A stretch of 20,200 bases of DNA, taken from contig JBBRFH010000020.1 of the NCBI GenBank assembly GCA_038224615.1, positions 1-20,200 on the forward strand, written 5' to 3'. The notes under the pieces are model-generated. The model had not been told where the DNA came from. It saw only the letters and a list, made by a program, of their open reading frames with translations, and ran no database searches. Positions within the stretch are counted from its first letter, which is position 1. Each line of letters begins with the position of its first letter. Made by a program: the position numbers and the translations under genes. Shown here one piece after another: positions 1-8,696 of the stretch. The DNA comes from JBBRFH01 sp038224615 (GTDB lineage Bacteria > Planctomycetota > Phycisphaerae > Tepidisphaerales > Tepidisphaeraceae).

Positions 1-1
1 C

Positions 2-49
2 ATGGGGGTGACATTTCTACTTCGGCTATGGGGTGACAGTTCTACTTCG
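2..49. repeat. Tandem imperfect direct repeat, possible insertion-sequence end
   Basis: Two copies of a roughly 21-base unit lie side by side at 2-24 and 28-49. Both contain GGGGTGACA followed by TTCTACTTCG, and they differ by one G in the run and one base in the middle. Closely spaced repeated units of this kind are typical of the transposase-binding ends of some IS families (IS21/IS481-like). No transposase is visible because the window starts here, so the IS reading is an inference. Confidence 0.5.
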
Positions 50-113
50 TTACAACACAGAGGCCCGCGGCGGCTCGTCACGCCACACGCATCACGCTAC
101 ACTCTGACCTCCT

Positions 114-1343
<1,230 letters not shown>

Positions 1344-1376
1344 AAGCGTTCGCGCAGAAATCATCAATGGATGAAA

Positions 1377-1406
1377 GCCGACGGCGGGCCCGCCGTGGCA
1401 TTTTTT
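1377..1406 (+). terminator. Intrinsic terminator of dapL
   Basis: A perfect 16-base GC-rich palindrome, ACGGCGGGCCCGCCGT (1381-1396), is extended by GCC/GGC with a one-base bulge and followed by six T (1401-1406). It lies 34 bases after the dapL stop in a convergent gap. The T-run is on the plus strand only, so it serves dapL rather than the facing minus-strand gene. Confidence 0.8.
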
Positions 1407-1415
1407 GTGCGCTAT

Positions 1416-2561
1416 CTATCGCATCGTCGAGCCGATCAGGAGCACGATTAGAATCGCGACGACGATGAGCGTCACAAGAATCGCGATCTTCCACGCGCTG
1501 TACGGCCGCTGCCCGAACACGGCGCCGGTGCGGCCGTTGATGCAGAAGTGGTAGGTCTTGTCGTTGAAGCGATAGGCGCTGATCCAGACGGGCAGCAGGA
1601 TGTGTTTGAAGGTGATGCGGGAATAGTGCGAATCCAGCGTGCTGATCCGCTGCTGGTCGCCGCCGATGTCGGACCGGACGGCCGAGCGGATGGGGGAGTC
1701 CATGCTCTGCTTGGCGATCTCAAATCCGCTCGGCAGATCGACCTGATAAGCCTCGGCGATGAAGCCGCTGAGGTAGTCGTCCTGGTACGGAATGAGGGCG
1801 GGCAGGTCGAACCCCTGCAGCTTGTTGCGCAGGTCATCCGGGAGCGAGCGATCAGCCAGCACCAGCACGTCATCGAACGGCACCTGCACGAAGCCGGCGG
1901 CGGGATACCAGCGGGTGCGCTTCACTTGCCGTGTGCGGGTCTGCGACTTGCCATTGACGACTTCGGTGTAGGTCTCGGTGTCCCAGTAGTCGTCGCCGCG
2001 CTCGCCGGTGTAGTGGCTGGTGGTCTGGCAGTCGTAAGTCCAGGCCGGAAGGTAAATGCCGTTGATCTGCCCGCGCTCGGCAGCGGACTTCAGCTTGCGC
2101 GGAGCGAACCAGAGCGACGCGATCCATGTACCGAACTGCTGCTGGGCGCGATTGCGGTCGATCGCGAAAGGCAGGAGCGACCTGGGTTTGATGAGCTGCT
2201 TCGACGCGCCGGTCGCGACGATCGCCCGCCCGCAAAACGGGCACTTGCCGGCGGTTTGGCCGGGCGGGAGCGTGCTGTCGGCGCCACATCCGCCGCAGTG
2301 AACGAGGATCGTGTCGACGGTCGCATGCTCGGTTTCGAGCTGCGCGAGTTGGGCGGCGTAGTCGATCTCCTCGATCGGCGTTTCGTCGTCGGCGATCTCG
2401 TTCAGCGTGGCGCAGTATTGGCACTTGAGCGAGTGCGTGCCGGGGGCGAACGCGAGCATCGCGCCGCATTGCTTGCAGGGGAATTGCCGCTGCGCGGGCG
2501 CAGCAGGTGCTTGCCGTGGCGCCAAAGGCGGCGGAATCGGTTGTGGCTCGGTGTCGGGCAT
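1416..2561 (-). CDS. Double zinc-ribbon protein with C-terminal membrane anchor
   Basis: The protein has 381 residues from the ATG at 2561. Two TFIIB-like zinc ribbons are visible: C29-x2-C32 with C47-x2-C50, and C89-x2-C92 with C107-x2-C110. A beta-rich middle region containing YLPAWTYDC (170-178) follows. Near the end come ILLPVWISAYRF (321-332), GRTGAVFGQRPYSAWKI (343-359) and one hydrophobic span (about 358-377). Proteins with this ending are often labelled primosomal protein N' or PriA-like helicase in databases. No helicase motif is present here, so that name would be wrong. I place it in the family found beside SPFH 'virion core' proteins, resembling Bacillus YdjG. It is the last gene of a three-gene minus-strand set, separated from the SPFH gene by a 127-bp gap with a palindromic repeat. 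An in-frame start nine codons upstream lies inside that repeat and was rejected. The molecular function is unknown. Confidence 0.82.
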   Translation of the reverse strand: MPDTEPQPIPPPLAPRQAPAAPAQRQFPCKQCGAMLAFAPGTHSLKCQYCATLNEIADDETPIEEIDYAAQLAQLETEHATVDTILVHCGGCGADSTLPPGQTAGKCPFCGRAIVATGASKQLIKPRSLLPFAIDRNRAQQQFGTWIASLWFAPRKLKSAAERGQINGIYLPAWTYDCQTTSHYTGERGDDYWDTETYTEVVNGKSQTRTRQVKRTRWYPAAGFVQVPFDDVLVLADRSLPDDLRNKLQGFDLPALIPYQDDYLSGFIAEAYQVDLPSGFEIAKQSMDSPIRSAVRSDIGGDQQRISTLDSHYSRITFKHILLPVWISAYRFNDKTYHFCINGRTGAVFGQRPYSAWKIAILVTLIVVAILIVLLIGSTMR

Positions 2562-2568
2562 GTCGTGC

Positions 2569-2681
2569 TGTGGGCATCTTGCCCACAAGGCGGGTCTACT
2601 CGCCCGCGCTTCGCTCGTGCTGTTTCGCGTGAGTACACGCGACTGTCGCGAGTACGCGGCGGCGTGGGCAGGATGCCCACA
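2569..2681. repeat. Nested palindromic repeat element
   Basis: TGTGGGCATCTTGCCCAC (2569-2586) and GTGGGCAGGATGCCCACA (2664-2681) are inverted copies of each other, matching at 17 of 18 bases. Each arm is also a hairpin in itself (GTGGGCA/TGCCCAC). The 77-base interior has further short self-complementary pieces. The element fills the gap between the SPFH and zinc-ribbon genes and abuts the start of the latter. Confidence 0.85.
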
Positions 2682-2688
2682 TTACAAT

Positions 2689-3786
2689 TTATGTCGGGGG
2701 CAGCGGCGGGGGGACATTGGCGAAGAGCGCCTTGATCTCATCCACCTGCTCGGCCGGCACCCAGTTGGGCATTCCTTGTTTCCAGACGAGCGATTGGCGA
2801 GTGATCTGACCGGCTTGGATTTTGAGCTGGATCGACTGCAGGTCGAACGGGCCTTGTTGCTGGTTGGCGATCGCCACGTGGAACTGCACCAGACCCGGCA
2901 ACGGCGGCGGGGCCTGTTGGACCGGCTGCTGCGAGCCGAGCGCGCCGGCCATCTGGTTGGCCATTGCGAAGCCCGCACCCATGCCGGCACCGACGCCCGC
3001 GATCCCGCCGGGATTCTCAGCGGCTTTTTCGATCGCCTGGGCGGTCTGGAATTTCGCGAACGCGTCGAGATTGCCGATCACGCCCATGCTGGTGCGTTTG
3101 TCGAGCATCGCTTCGACTTCCGGCGGCAGCGAGATGTTCTCGACGACCAGCGACGCGATCTCCAGCCCCATCGGCCGAAAGTCGTTGTTGACGCGGTCGC
3201 CGAGGATCTTGCCAAGCTCGTCCTGATGCGCCGCCAGGTCGAGCGCCGCCACCTTCGCTTCGCCGAGCGCGTCGGCAAATCGCGCCGTCACCATGTCGCG
3301 AAGCTGCTCGCCGATCTCGTCTACCGTGAACCGTCCGTCGGTGCCGACGAGTTGGCGGATGAAGGTCGGCACATCGCTCACGCGGATGGCGAACGTGCCG
3401 AATGCACGCAGGCGCGTCGGACCGAACTCCGGATCGCGCAACATGATCGGATTCTTCGTGCCCCACTTGCGATCGGTGAACGTCCGCGTCGAGACGAAAT
3501 ACACCTCAGCCTTGAAGGGGGAGTTGAAGCCGTACTTCCATCCCTTCAGCGTGGCCAGGATCGGCACGTTCTGCGTTTCGAGCGTGTAGGTGCCGGGATT
3601 GAAGACGTCGGCGAGTTGTCCCTCGTTGACGAACGCCGCCATCTGCCCTTCGCGAACGACGAGTTTGGCGCCGTACTTGATCTCGTTCTGGTATCGCTCG
3701 AACCGCTTGACGATCGTCTCGCGGTCCTGGTCGAGCCATTCGATGATGTCGACGATTTCGCCGGTGATCTTGTCCCAGATGCCCAT
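2689..3786 (-). CDS. SPFH-domain ('virion core'/YdjI-like) protein with C-terminal GYF_2 domain
   Basis: The protein has 365 residues from the ATG at 3786, chosen because AGGAG stands seven bases upstream. An in-frame ATG 16 codons earlier has no such site. The N-terminus (MGIWDKITGEIVDIIEWLDQ, 1-20) and the SPFH/band-7 region (about 25-230, including REGQMAAFVNEGQLADVF and FGTFAIRVSDV) match the soluble, anchor-less SPFH proteins often misnamed 'virion core protein'. A Gly/Ala/Met-rich linker (259-283) and a PPPLP segment follow. A C-terminal GYF_2/DUF4339-type domain (about 302-355, with QGPFDLQSI and WVPAEQ) is of the kind that usually binds proline-rich or membrane partners. SPFH proteins build oligomeric scaffolds on membranes. 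In B. subtilis, as I recall, YdjI links PspA-family proteins to membrane partners. The flanking membrane and zinc-ribbon genes suggest one complex. No pspA-like gene is present. Confidence 0.88.
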   Translation of the reverse strand: MGIWDKITGEIVDIIEWLDQDRETIVKRFERYQNEIKYGAKLVVREGQMAAFVNEGQLADVFNPGTYTLETQNVPILATLKGWKYGFNSPFKAEVYFVSTRTFTDRKWGTKNPIMLRDPEFGPTRLRAFGTFAIRVSDVPTFIRQLVGTDGRFTVDEIGEQLRDMVTARFADALGEAKVAALDLAAHQDELGKILGDRVNNDFRPMGLEIASLVVENISLPPEVEAMLDKRTSMGVIGNLDAFAKFQTAQAIEKAAENPGGIAGVGAGMGAGFAMANQMAGALGSQQPVQQAPPPLPGLVQFHVAIANQQQGPFDLQSIQLKIQAGQITRQSLVWKQGMPNWVPAEQVDEIKALFANVPPPLPPT

Positions 3787-3830
3787 GTTGTTTCTCCTGA
3801 TCCGTATTCTGAAAATGAATTGTCCAGAAT

Positions 3831-3877
3831 GCAAAGAACGCAGAGTTTGGCGCTTGCCATTGCTCTGCGTTCTTTGC
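3831..3877. repeat. Perfect 15-bp inverted repeat, AAGAACGC family
   Basis: GCAAAGAACGCAGAG (3831-3845) and CTCTGCGTTCTTTGC (3863-3877) are perfect inverted copies with a 17-base spacer. Further GCGTT words follow to 3900. It sits in the 119-bp gap between the membrane protein and the SPFH gene. There is no T-tract, so it does not look like a simple terminator. Confidence 0.85.
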
Positions 3878-3905
3878 GTTCTAAAGCGTTAAATCCGCGT
3901 TGGCG

Positions 3906-5612
3906 TCAGACGTTGCCCGGCGGCGGGGTCTGCTCGGTCGATGGCGGGGCAATGGGCACGTCGGCGGGCTGGCCTTGCGGCTCGGCCGGAGTCGGGGCGG
4001 CGGCTTCGGTCGCCGACGGCGTGACCACTTCGGCGCTGCTCGCCGGGGCGGTCTCGACGAACTCCTCGTCGTTCGGTTCGACGTATACCTCGTCCATCTC
4101 CGTCGCGTCGACGTCCTTGCGCAGCAGGTAGTAGATGACCGTGCTGCTGCTGAAATACAGGCTGACCGCGTACGCGCCCAGCATCGCGATCGCGAGATAG
4201 ATCCAGAACGCCATCAAGAACGCGCCGGTCGCCTGGAGCGGGCCGAGCGTGTCGAAGTTGGTCTCGAACGCCAGCTTCATGAACGAACTCGGCTGCGGCC
4301 ACATCGCGTCGACGACCGGCGTGCCGTCGGCGGCCGTGCCCCACTGGAACAGGCCGATGCTGCTGTGAACCAGTTGCAGCAGCACGTACATCGCGATGCG
4401 GACGAAAATGTACGTCACCGCGCCGTAGACCAGCGAGACGAACGAATAGAACGCCAGTTGCCAAGGGCGGGCGTAGAGGTAGCTGAACGAGCGGGAGACG
4501 GCATCGAAGCTGTCGGAGCCTTCGACCGAGATCGTCGGGTACATCAGGTGCCCGCCGCCCACCAAGCCGAGCGCCGTGAGCATCATCACCAGGCCGGCGA
4601 GGAGCGCGAGGAAGAAGAGCGCGCCCACGACAATCGACCAGACGCCACCGAAGCCCCACGGCAGCGAGATGAGGCTCGCCAGGACCGCGAGGATCAGCCC
4701 GATCGCCGCGATGATCAGGATCGGGATCAGCGGGGCGAAGACGTACGACAGCACCTTGCCCGTGCTGAAGCGGAGCGCCTGGCGGATGGAGATTTTCTCA
4801 TCCCGCGCCACCTGCACCGCCGCCACGCGCGACACGGCCCCGCCGAAGATCGCCCACAGCAGCAGGAACCATGCGAAGAACAGCAGGAAGTACAACGGGT
4901 GATACACGATCGCCCATGTGGGCGCGGTGATCGCGAAACGCTTCAGCCCGAGCAACACATCGGAGAGGCGAAGCTCGATTGCGCCCCAGACGATCGAATC
5001 GACCTGGGCCACCTCGTAGTGCAGGAAGTGGATGAACAGGCCTTCGCCTTTGGCCTCGTCGACCCGGGCTTTGAAAGTCGCGTAGTCGGAGTAGGCGGTC
5101 CTGATGAGCGCGTTGCGGGCGATGTCGGCGTCGCGTTCCCAGTCCTTGTTGGAATCCGATGCGTGTGCCTTGGCGGTCGCGTCGAAATCCTCATGGGCCT
5201 TTTTGATGCGGTCGTCTCGATCGCGCTTGTAGCCGTCGATCAGCTTGCCGGGCTCGAAGCCGGGGTTGGCCTCGTTGCGCTTGCGGAGTTCGCCGATGAC
5301 GAACTCGCGGTTGCTTTCGAGGATCCGCTGGCGGTCGGCACGGAAGGTGCCGGGGAAGTTCTCGTACTGCACGAGTTCGCCGCGCGTCGAGCCGTTGACA
5401 CGGGTGTCAAACCGCTCGACCGCCTGGTGCTTGATCGGCCAGATCGCGTCCAGCAACCGTCCGCCGACGTAGAGCAGCAGCAGCGCTGCCAGCGCCAGCG
5501 CGATCTTGGATGGATCGATCGCCAGCCTGAATCCGCGAAAGAGTTGGACGAACGGGAACGTCGCCTTGTAATCGATACCGCGCACGACTGTGGAGTTTTG
5601 GTGATCCGCCAT
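3906..5612 (-). CDS. Six-span membrane protein of unknown function
   Basis: The protein has 568 residues from the ATG at 5612, which has AGAGG eight bases upstream. Upstream in-frame starts run through the likely promoter and were rejected. It begins with a cytoplasmic stretch and one span (about 36-58). A long, highly charged and mostly helical extracytoplasmic stretch (about 60-230) follows. A five-span bundle comes next (about 238-258, 287-316, 325-350, 386-412, 464-490). The Pro/Ala/Glu-rich acidic tail (500-568) looks disordered. The GGGHLMYPTISVEGSDSFDA segment (352-371), followed by SRSFSYLYARPWQ, resembles the loops of other multi-span envelope proteins of no assigned role. I do not recognise the family. 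It is the first gene of the minus-strand set with the SPFH and zinc-ribbon genes, so it may be the integral-membrane partner of the SPFH scaffold. That role is inferred from position only. Confidence 0.8.
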   Translation of the reverse strand: MADHQNSTVVRGIDYKATFPFVQLFRGFRLAIDPSKIALALAALLLLYVGGRLLDAIWPIKHQAVERFDTRVNGSTRGELVQYENFPGTFRADRQRILESNREFVIGELRKRNEANPGFEPGKLIDGYKRDRDDRIKKAHEDFDATAKAHASDSNKDWERDADIARNALIRTAYSDYATFKARVDEAKGEGLFIHFLHYEVAQVDSIVWGAIELRLSDVLLGLKRFAITAPTWAIVYHPLYFLLFFAWFLLLWAIFGGAVSRVAAVQVARDEKISIRQALRFSTGKVLSYVFAPLIPILIIAAIGLILAVLASLISLPWGFGGVWSIVVGALFFLALLAGLVMMLTALGLVGGGHLMYPTISVEGSDSFDAVSRSFSYLYARPWQLAFYSFVSLVYGAVTYIFVRIAMYVLLQLVHSSIGLFQWGTAADGTPVVDAMWPQPSSFMKLAFETNFDTLGPLQATGAFLMAFWIYLAIAMLGAYAVSLYFSSSTVIYYLLRKDVDATEMDEVYVEPNDEEFVETAPASSAEVVTPSATEAAAPTPAEPQGQPADVPIAPPSTEQTPPPGNV

Positions 5613-5653
5613 TGATTTGCCTCTTGCTTCGCTTCGAGAGAGTACGTGCGCGG

Positions 5654-5681
5654 AGTATAGCCGTCCGCCGTGCGGGGACAA
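5654..5681 (-). promoter_or_regulatory. Candidate sigma-70 promoter of the membrane/SPFH/zinc-ribbon set
   Basis: Read on the minus strand, TTGTCC (5681-5676) and TATACT (5659-5654) are separated by 16 bases. They match the -35 consensus at 4 of 6 and the -10 consensus at 5 of 6. Transcription would start near 5647, leaving a leader of about 35 bases with the AGAGG site. Confidence 0.45.
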
Positions 5682-5876
5682 ACCGTCGCGGTACACGATG
5701 TTGCCCCGCAACCATCGTTGCGCGACTGCGACGCATGCAGGGGTCACGCCGGTTGAGCATGCCACGACACTCCCTGCCCCGACGATCCATCACCGCGACA
5801 GACATTTTTGACTGCGCATTCGAGCAGTAACGTGCTATACAGGGTTCGGCTTTTGATAAGGGGAGCGAGGACGCCT

Positions 5877-5933
5877 GCGGGAGTGCGACGATTCGTCGTC
5901 GAACTCCCGCCTGCCCCATGGCTAAAATGGGGC
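5877..5933. repeat. Pair of hairpins, the first with a TTCG loop
   Basis: The bases at 5877-5891 pair with 5896-5910 as a 15-bp stem with one mismatch, closed by the loop TTCG, a very stable RNA tetraloop. Directly after it GCCCCAT (5913-5919) pairs with ATGGGGC (5927-5933) over a seven-base loop. No T-tract follows. The pair lies about 200 bases before the glycosyltransferase start and may be in its leader or be a mobile palindrome. Confidence 0.7.
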
Positions 5934-6137
5934 GGTCTCGCGTCGGTGAAACAGTCGTAAGTCCATGCGAGACCCATGAATCGCAATTTACGCCTTGCCG
6001 GCAATGGAGGACGCTGCATTAATAGCTTGGACACTTCGCACGGCTGCGTCGGGTCCATCGGAAATAGACCGTTTGATCTTCGAACGCATGTGCGCACGAC
6101 GGTCTGGAAATAAAATTACGTAAGGGAGTAAGCACCC

Positions 6138-8471
6138 ATGACCAACGAGCATATCAGCCCGGTCTCTGTAAATTCCGTGGCCATGTTGGGGAGCTATGTC
6201 CCGCGTCAATGCGGCATCGCCACCTTCACCAAGGACCTTCGCGATGCCCTCGCCGGGCATATCGGTGACGGCGCCGCGGTCGTCGCGATGGACGACGGCC
6301 ATGAACGCTACGCCTATCCCCGCGAAGTCCACTACCAGATCAGCCAGCAGCGCATCGGCGAGTACGTCACCGCCGCCGAGATGCTCAACAATCGGCAGGT
6401 CGATGCCGTCTGCGTCCAGCACGAGTACGGCATTTTCGGCGGGCGCGATGGCAGCCATGTCGTCAACTTCGCGCGACGCCTGAACATGCCGCTGATCGCC
6501 ACCTTGCACACAGTGCTCACCGAGCCGTCCCTCGGGCAGCGGCAGACGCTCAAGGATCTCATCCGCCTGTGCGACCGCGTCGTCGTGATGAGCCGCCGCG
6601 CCGAAGACATCCTGGAAAACGTCTGGGCCGTCCCGCGCCGCAAGATCGCGTTCATCCCGCACGGCATCCCCGACGTGCCCTTCATGGACCCGCACTACTT
6701 CAGCGGTCAGTTCGACACCGTCGGCCGACGCGTGCTGCTGACGTTCGGCCTGCTCGGACCGGGCAAGGGTATCGAAACCGCCATCAAGGCGCTGCCCAGG
6801 ATCGTCGAACGTCATCCCGACGTGCTCTACATCATTCTCGGCGCAACCCACCCGCATGTGCTACGCAACGAGGGCAATCGCTATCGCGAAACGCTCGAAG
6901 CGATGATCAACGAACTCGGATTGCAGAATCACGTTCGCTTTGACAATCGCTACGTCAGCACGCCCGAACTCATGCAGTACCTCGGCGTGACCGACCTGTA
7001 TGTCATTCCGTACCCCAACGCCGCACAGATCACCAGCGGCACGCTGGCGTACGCGGTCGGTGCCGGCAAGGCCGTCGTCAGCACGCCGTTCTGGCACGCC
7101 GAAGAACTTCTCGCCGACGGGCGTGGCCGGCTGTTTGGGTTCAACGACTCCGACGAACTTGCCCGGCAGGTGAACGACCTGCTCGACAACCCCAATCTCC
7201 GCCATGCGATGCGCCGCGAGGCCTACGACTTCGCCCGACCCATGGTCTGGCAGGACGTCGCCAAGCGCTATCTCGACATCATCGGAGAAGCGATCGAAGA
7301 ACGCCGTAATGGTCAGAGCACCGTCGCGCTGCTGCGCGGCGATGCGCCCGAGCGGGGGAGTACGGTGAAGGTCGATTTCGCCCACGTCCGCCGGCTCAGC
7401 GACGGCACGGGCATCATGCAGCACGCCGTTGGCTCCACGCCCGATCGGCGTCACGGCTACTGCACCGATGACAACGCCCGCTCGCTCATCGCCGCCCTCA
7501 TGCAGGCGCGGCAGACGGGCGACCAGACGGCCCTCGATCTGGCCGACCGCTACGTCTCGTTCCTGCACTACGCGTTCAACGACAAGACCGGTCGATTCCG
7601 CAACTTCATGGATTACGGCCGGCTCTGGCTCGAAGAGCACGGCAGCGAAGACAGCCACGGCCGCGCCGTCTGGTCACTGGGCGCTGCGGTGCATTGGTCG
7701 CTCACCGACTCAATGCGCGCCGTTGCATTCAAGCTCCTGCAGGCCGCCACGCCCATCACGCTTACCTTCCGCGCCCCGCGTGCGATGGCGTTTGCGGTCA
7801 TCGGCCTCTATCACCATCTCCAGCACTACACCGGCGACACCCAGGCCCGCCGTGCGCTCGAGGTGCTCGCTGATCGGCTCTACACCCAGTTCGCCCACTA
7901 CGCCACCGACGAATGGCCGTGGCTCGAAGAGACCGTCACCTACGACAACGCCAAGCTCCCCCACGCATTGCTGCTGGCGGGCAAGGCGCTGGACCGCCCG
8001 GAGATGACGCAGCAAGGCTTGCGCTCGCTCGACTGGCTGGTAAAGCTGCAAGTGGATGATGCGGGCGTTGTCAGTCTGATCGGCAACGACGGCTGGCTTC
8101 ACCGCGACGGCCGCCGTGCCCGGTTCGATCAGCAGCCCGTCGAGGCGATGGCGTTGGTTGAAGCCTGCGTGGAAGCCGGTCGTCTCACCGGCGACAGCAC
8201 ATGGCTCGATCACGGCCGCGTCTGCCTCGGCTGGTTCACCGGCGCCAACGAGCTCGGCGTCAGCCTCGTCGACGCCGCGACCGGCGGCTGCTGCGACGGC
8301 CTGCACACCAGCGGGCTAAATATCAACCAAGGCGCTGAAAGCACGCTGGCGTGGGTCATCGCCGGCCTGACCATCGCCGGCCTCGACGACGACACCGCCA
8401 CCATCGAAGACATCGCCGACGCCACGCGATTGTCCGAAGCGAGCAGGCCGAACCGCAATGCGCCGGTGTAG
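6138..8471 (+). CDS. GT4 glycosyltransferase fused to a C-terminal helical glycosidase-like domain
   Basis: The protein has 777 residues. Residues 12-390 form a GT-B fold glycosyltransferase of the GT4 type. It has the N-terminal acceptor-side motif YVPRQCGIATFTKDL (20-34), QHEYGIFGG (94-102), IATLHTV (120-126), the start of the donor domain at FGLLGPGKGIETAI (203-216), and the donor-binding stretch QITSGTLAYAVGAGKAVV (297-314) followed by E322/E323. Residues about 410-765 are a separate, mostly helical domain. Its motifs HGYCTDDNARSL (439-450), EDSHGRAVWSLG (504-515), EWPWLEETVTYDNAKLPHAL (592-611) and NQGAESTLAW (730-739) suggest an (alpha/alpha)6 toroid like that of sugar-processing enzymes. 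The likely role is making a soluble glycoside or a polysaccharide from an NDP-sugar; the sugar cannot be read from sequence. There is no signal peptide or membrane span, so it is cytoplasmic. It stands alone, preceded by GGGAG and followed by a 20-bp hairpin. Confidence 0.85.
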   Translation: MTNEHISPVSVNSVAMLGSYVPRQCGIATFTKDLRDALAGHIGDGAAVVAMDDGHERYAYPREVHYQISQQRIGEYVTAAEMLNNRQVDAVCVQHEYGIFGGRDGSHVVNFARRLNMPLIATLHTVLTEPSLGQRQTLKDLIRLCDRVVVMSRRAEDILENVWAVPRRKIAFIPHGIPDVPFMDPHYFSGQFDTVGRRVLLTFGLLGPGKGIETAIKALPRIVERHPDVLYIILGATHPHVLRNEGNRYRETLEAMINELGLQNHVRFDNRYVSTPELMQYLGVTDLYVIPYPNAAQITSGTLAYAVGAGKAVVSTPFWHAEELLADGRGRLFGFNDSDELARQVNDLLDNPNLRHAMRREAYDFARPMVWQDVAKRYLDIIGEAIEERRNGQSTVALLRGDAPERGSTVKVDFAHVRRLSDGTGIMQHAVGSTPDRRHGYCTDDNARSLIAALMQARQTGDQTALDLADRYVSFLHYAFNDKTGRFRNFMDYGRLWLEEHGSEDSHGRAVWSLGAAVHWSLTDSMRAVAFKLLQAATPITLTFRAPRAMAFAVIGLYHHLQHYTGDTQARRALEVLADRLYTQFAHYATDEWPWLEETVTYDNAKLPHALLLAGKALDRPEMTQQGLRSLDWLVKLQVDDAGVVSLIGNDGWLHRDGRRARFDQQPVEAMALVEACVEAGRLTGDSTWLDHGRVCLGWFTGANELGVSLVDAATGGCCDGLHTSGLNINQGAESTLAWVIAGLTIAGLDDDTATIEDIADATRLSEASRPNRNAPV

Positions 8472-8486
8472 ACCGAAATCGCAGCG

Positions 8487-8540
8487 CCAAACGAAGAACG
8501 CGAAACGAGCCGCCGGGCCTGTTTCGCGTTCTTCGTTTGG
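8487..8540. repeat. Perfect 20-bp inverted repeat, AAGAACGC family
   Basis: CCAAACGAAGAACGCGAAAC (8487-8506) and its exact reverse complement (8521-8540) flank a 14-base GC-rich spacer. The element starts 15 bases after the glycosyltransferase stop. No T-run follows on either side, so if it ends transcription it does so without a canonical U-tract. It shares the word AAGAACGC with the element at 3831-3877. Confidence 0.9.
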
Positions 8541-8696
8541 TGCCCCCGATGGAGGCTACGTTGAAAGCGTCCCAGCCCGTGGGCCGGGATGAAATCGCGC
8601 CGTCTTCGATTGCGGAACCGGATGCCCCCTTCGCGTTCTCTCTTGTGGCGTGGCGGGCGGCGCAAGGACATGCTCGTGCCTGTGCTCGGCACCCGC

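Larger units (their letters stand above)
5613..6137. other. Divergent intergenic region without a supportable gene
   Basis: This 525-bp gap separates the minus-strand membrane-protein set from the plus-strand glycosyltransferase. It holds a minus-strand promoter candidate (5654-5681) and a bulged hairpin with a 10-base stem (ACGATGTTGC at 5695-5704 against 5708-5718). It also holds two adjacent hairpins at 5877-5933. The plus-strand gene is preceded by GGGAG nine bases before its ATG. Short open frames here have no convincing composition or ribosome site. Confidence 0.6.

Noticed and set aside
1416..2561. PriA / primosomal protein N' annotation for the zinc-ribbon gene
   Set aside because: There are no Walker or helicase motifs, only two zinc ribbons, a beta-rich middle and one C-terminal span.
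2407..4131. 574-codon open frame on the plus strand
   Set aside because: It crosses two minus-strand genes and both repeat-filled gaps, and shows no domain. It is a shadow of the GC-rich third positions.
3900..5615. 571-codon open frame on the plus strand
   Set aside because: It is antisense to the membrane protein. The product is rich in Arg, Glu, Asp and Gln without hydrophobic order, while the minus frame has a ribosome site and six clean membrane spans.
5744..6097. 117-codon minus-strand frame in the divergent gap
   Set aside because: It runs through the TTCG hairpin pair, has no ribosome site and resembles no family. It is probably translated repeat sequence.
8487..8540. Reading the 20-bp hairpin as a canonical intrinsic terminator
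   Set aside because: No T-run follows on either strand, and the same AAGAACGC word recurs in another gap, so a repeat element is the better call.
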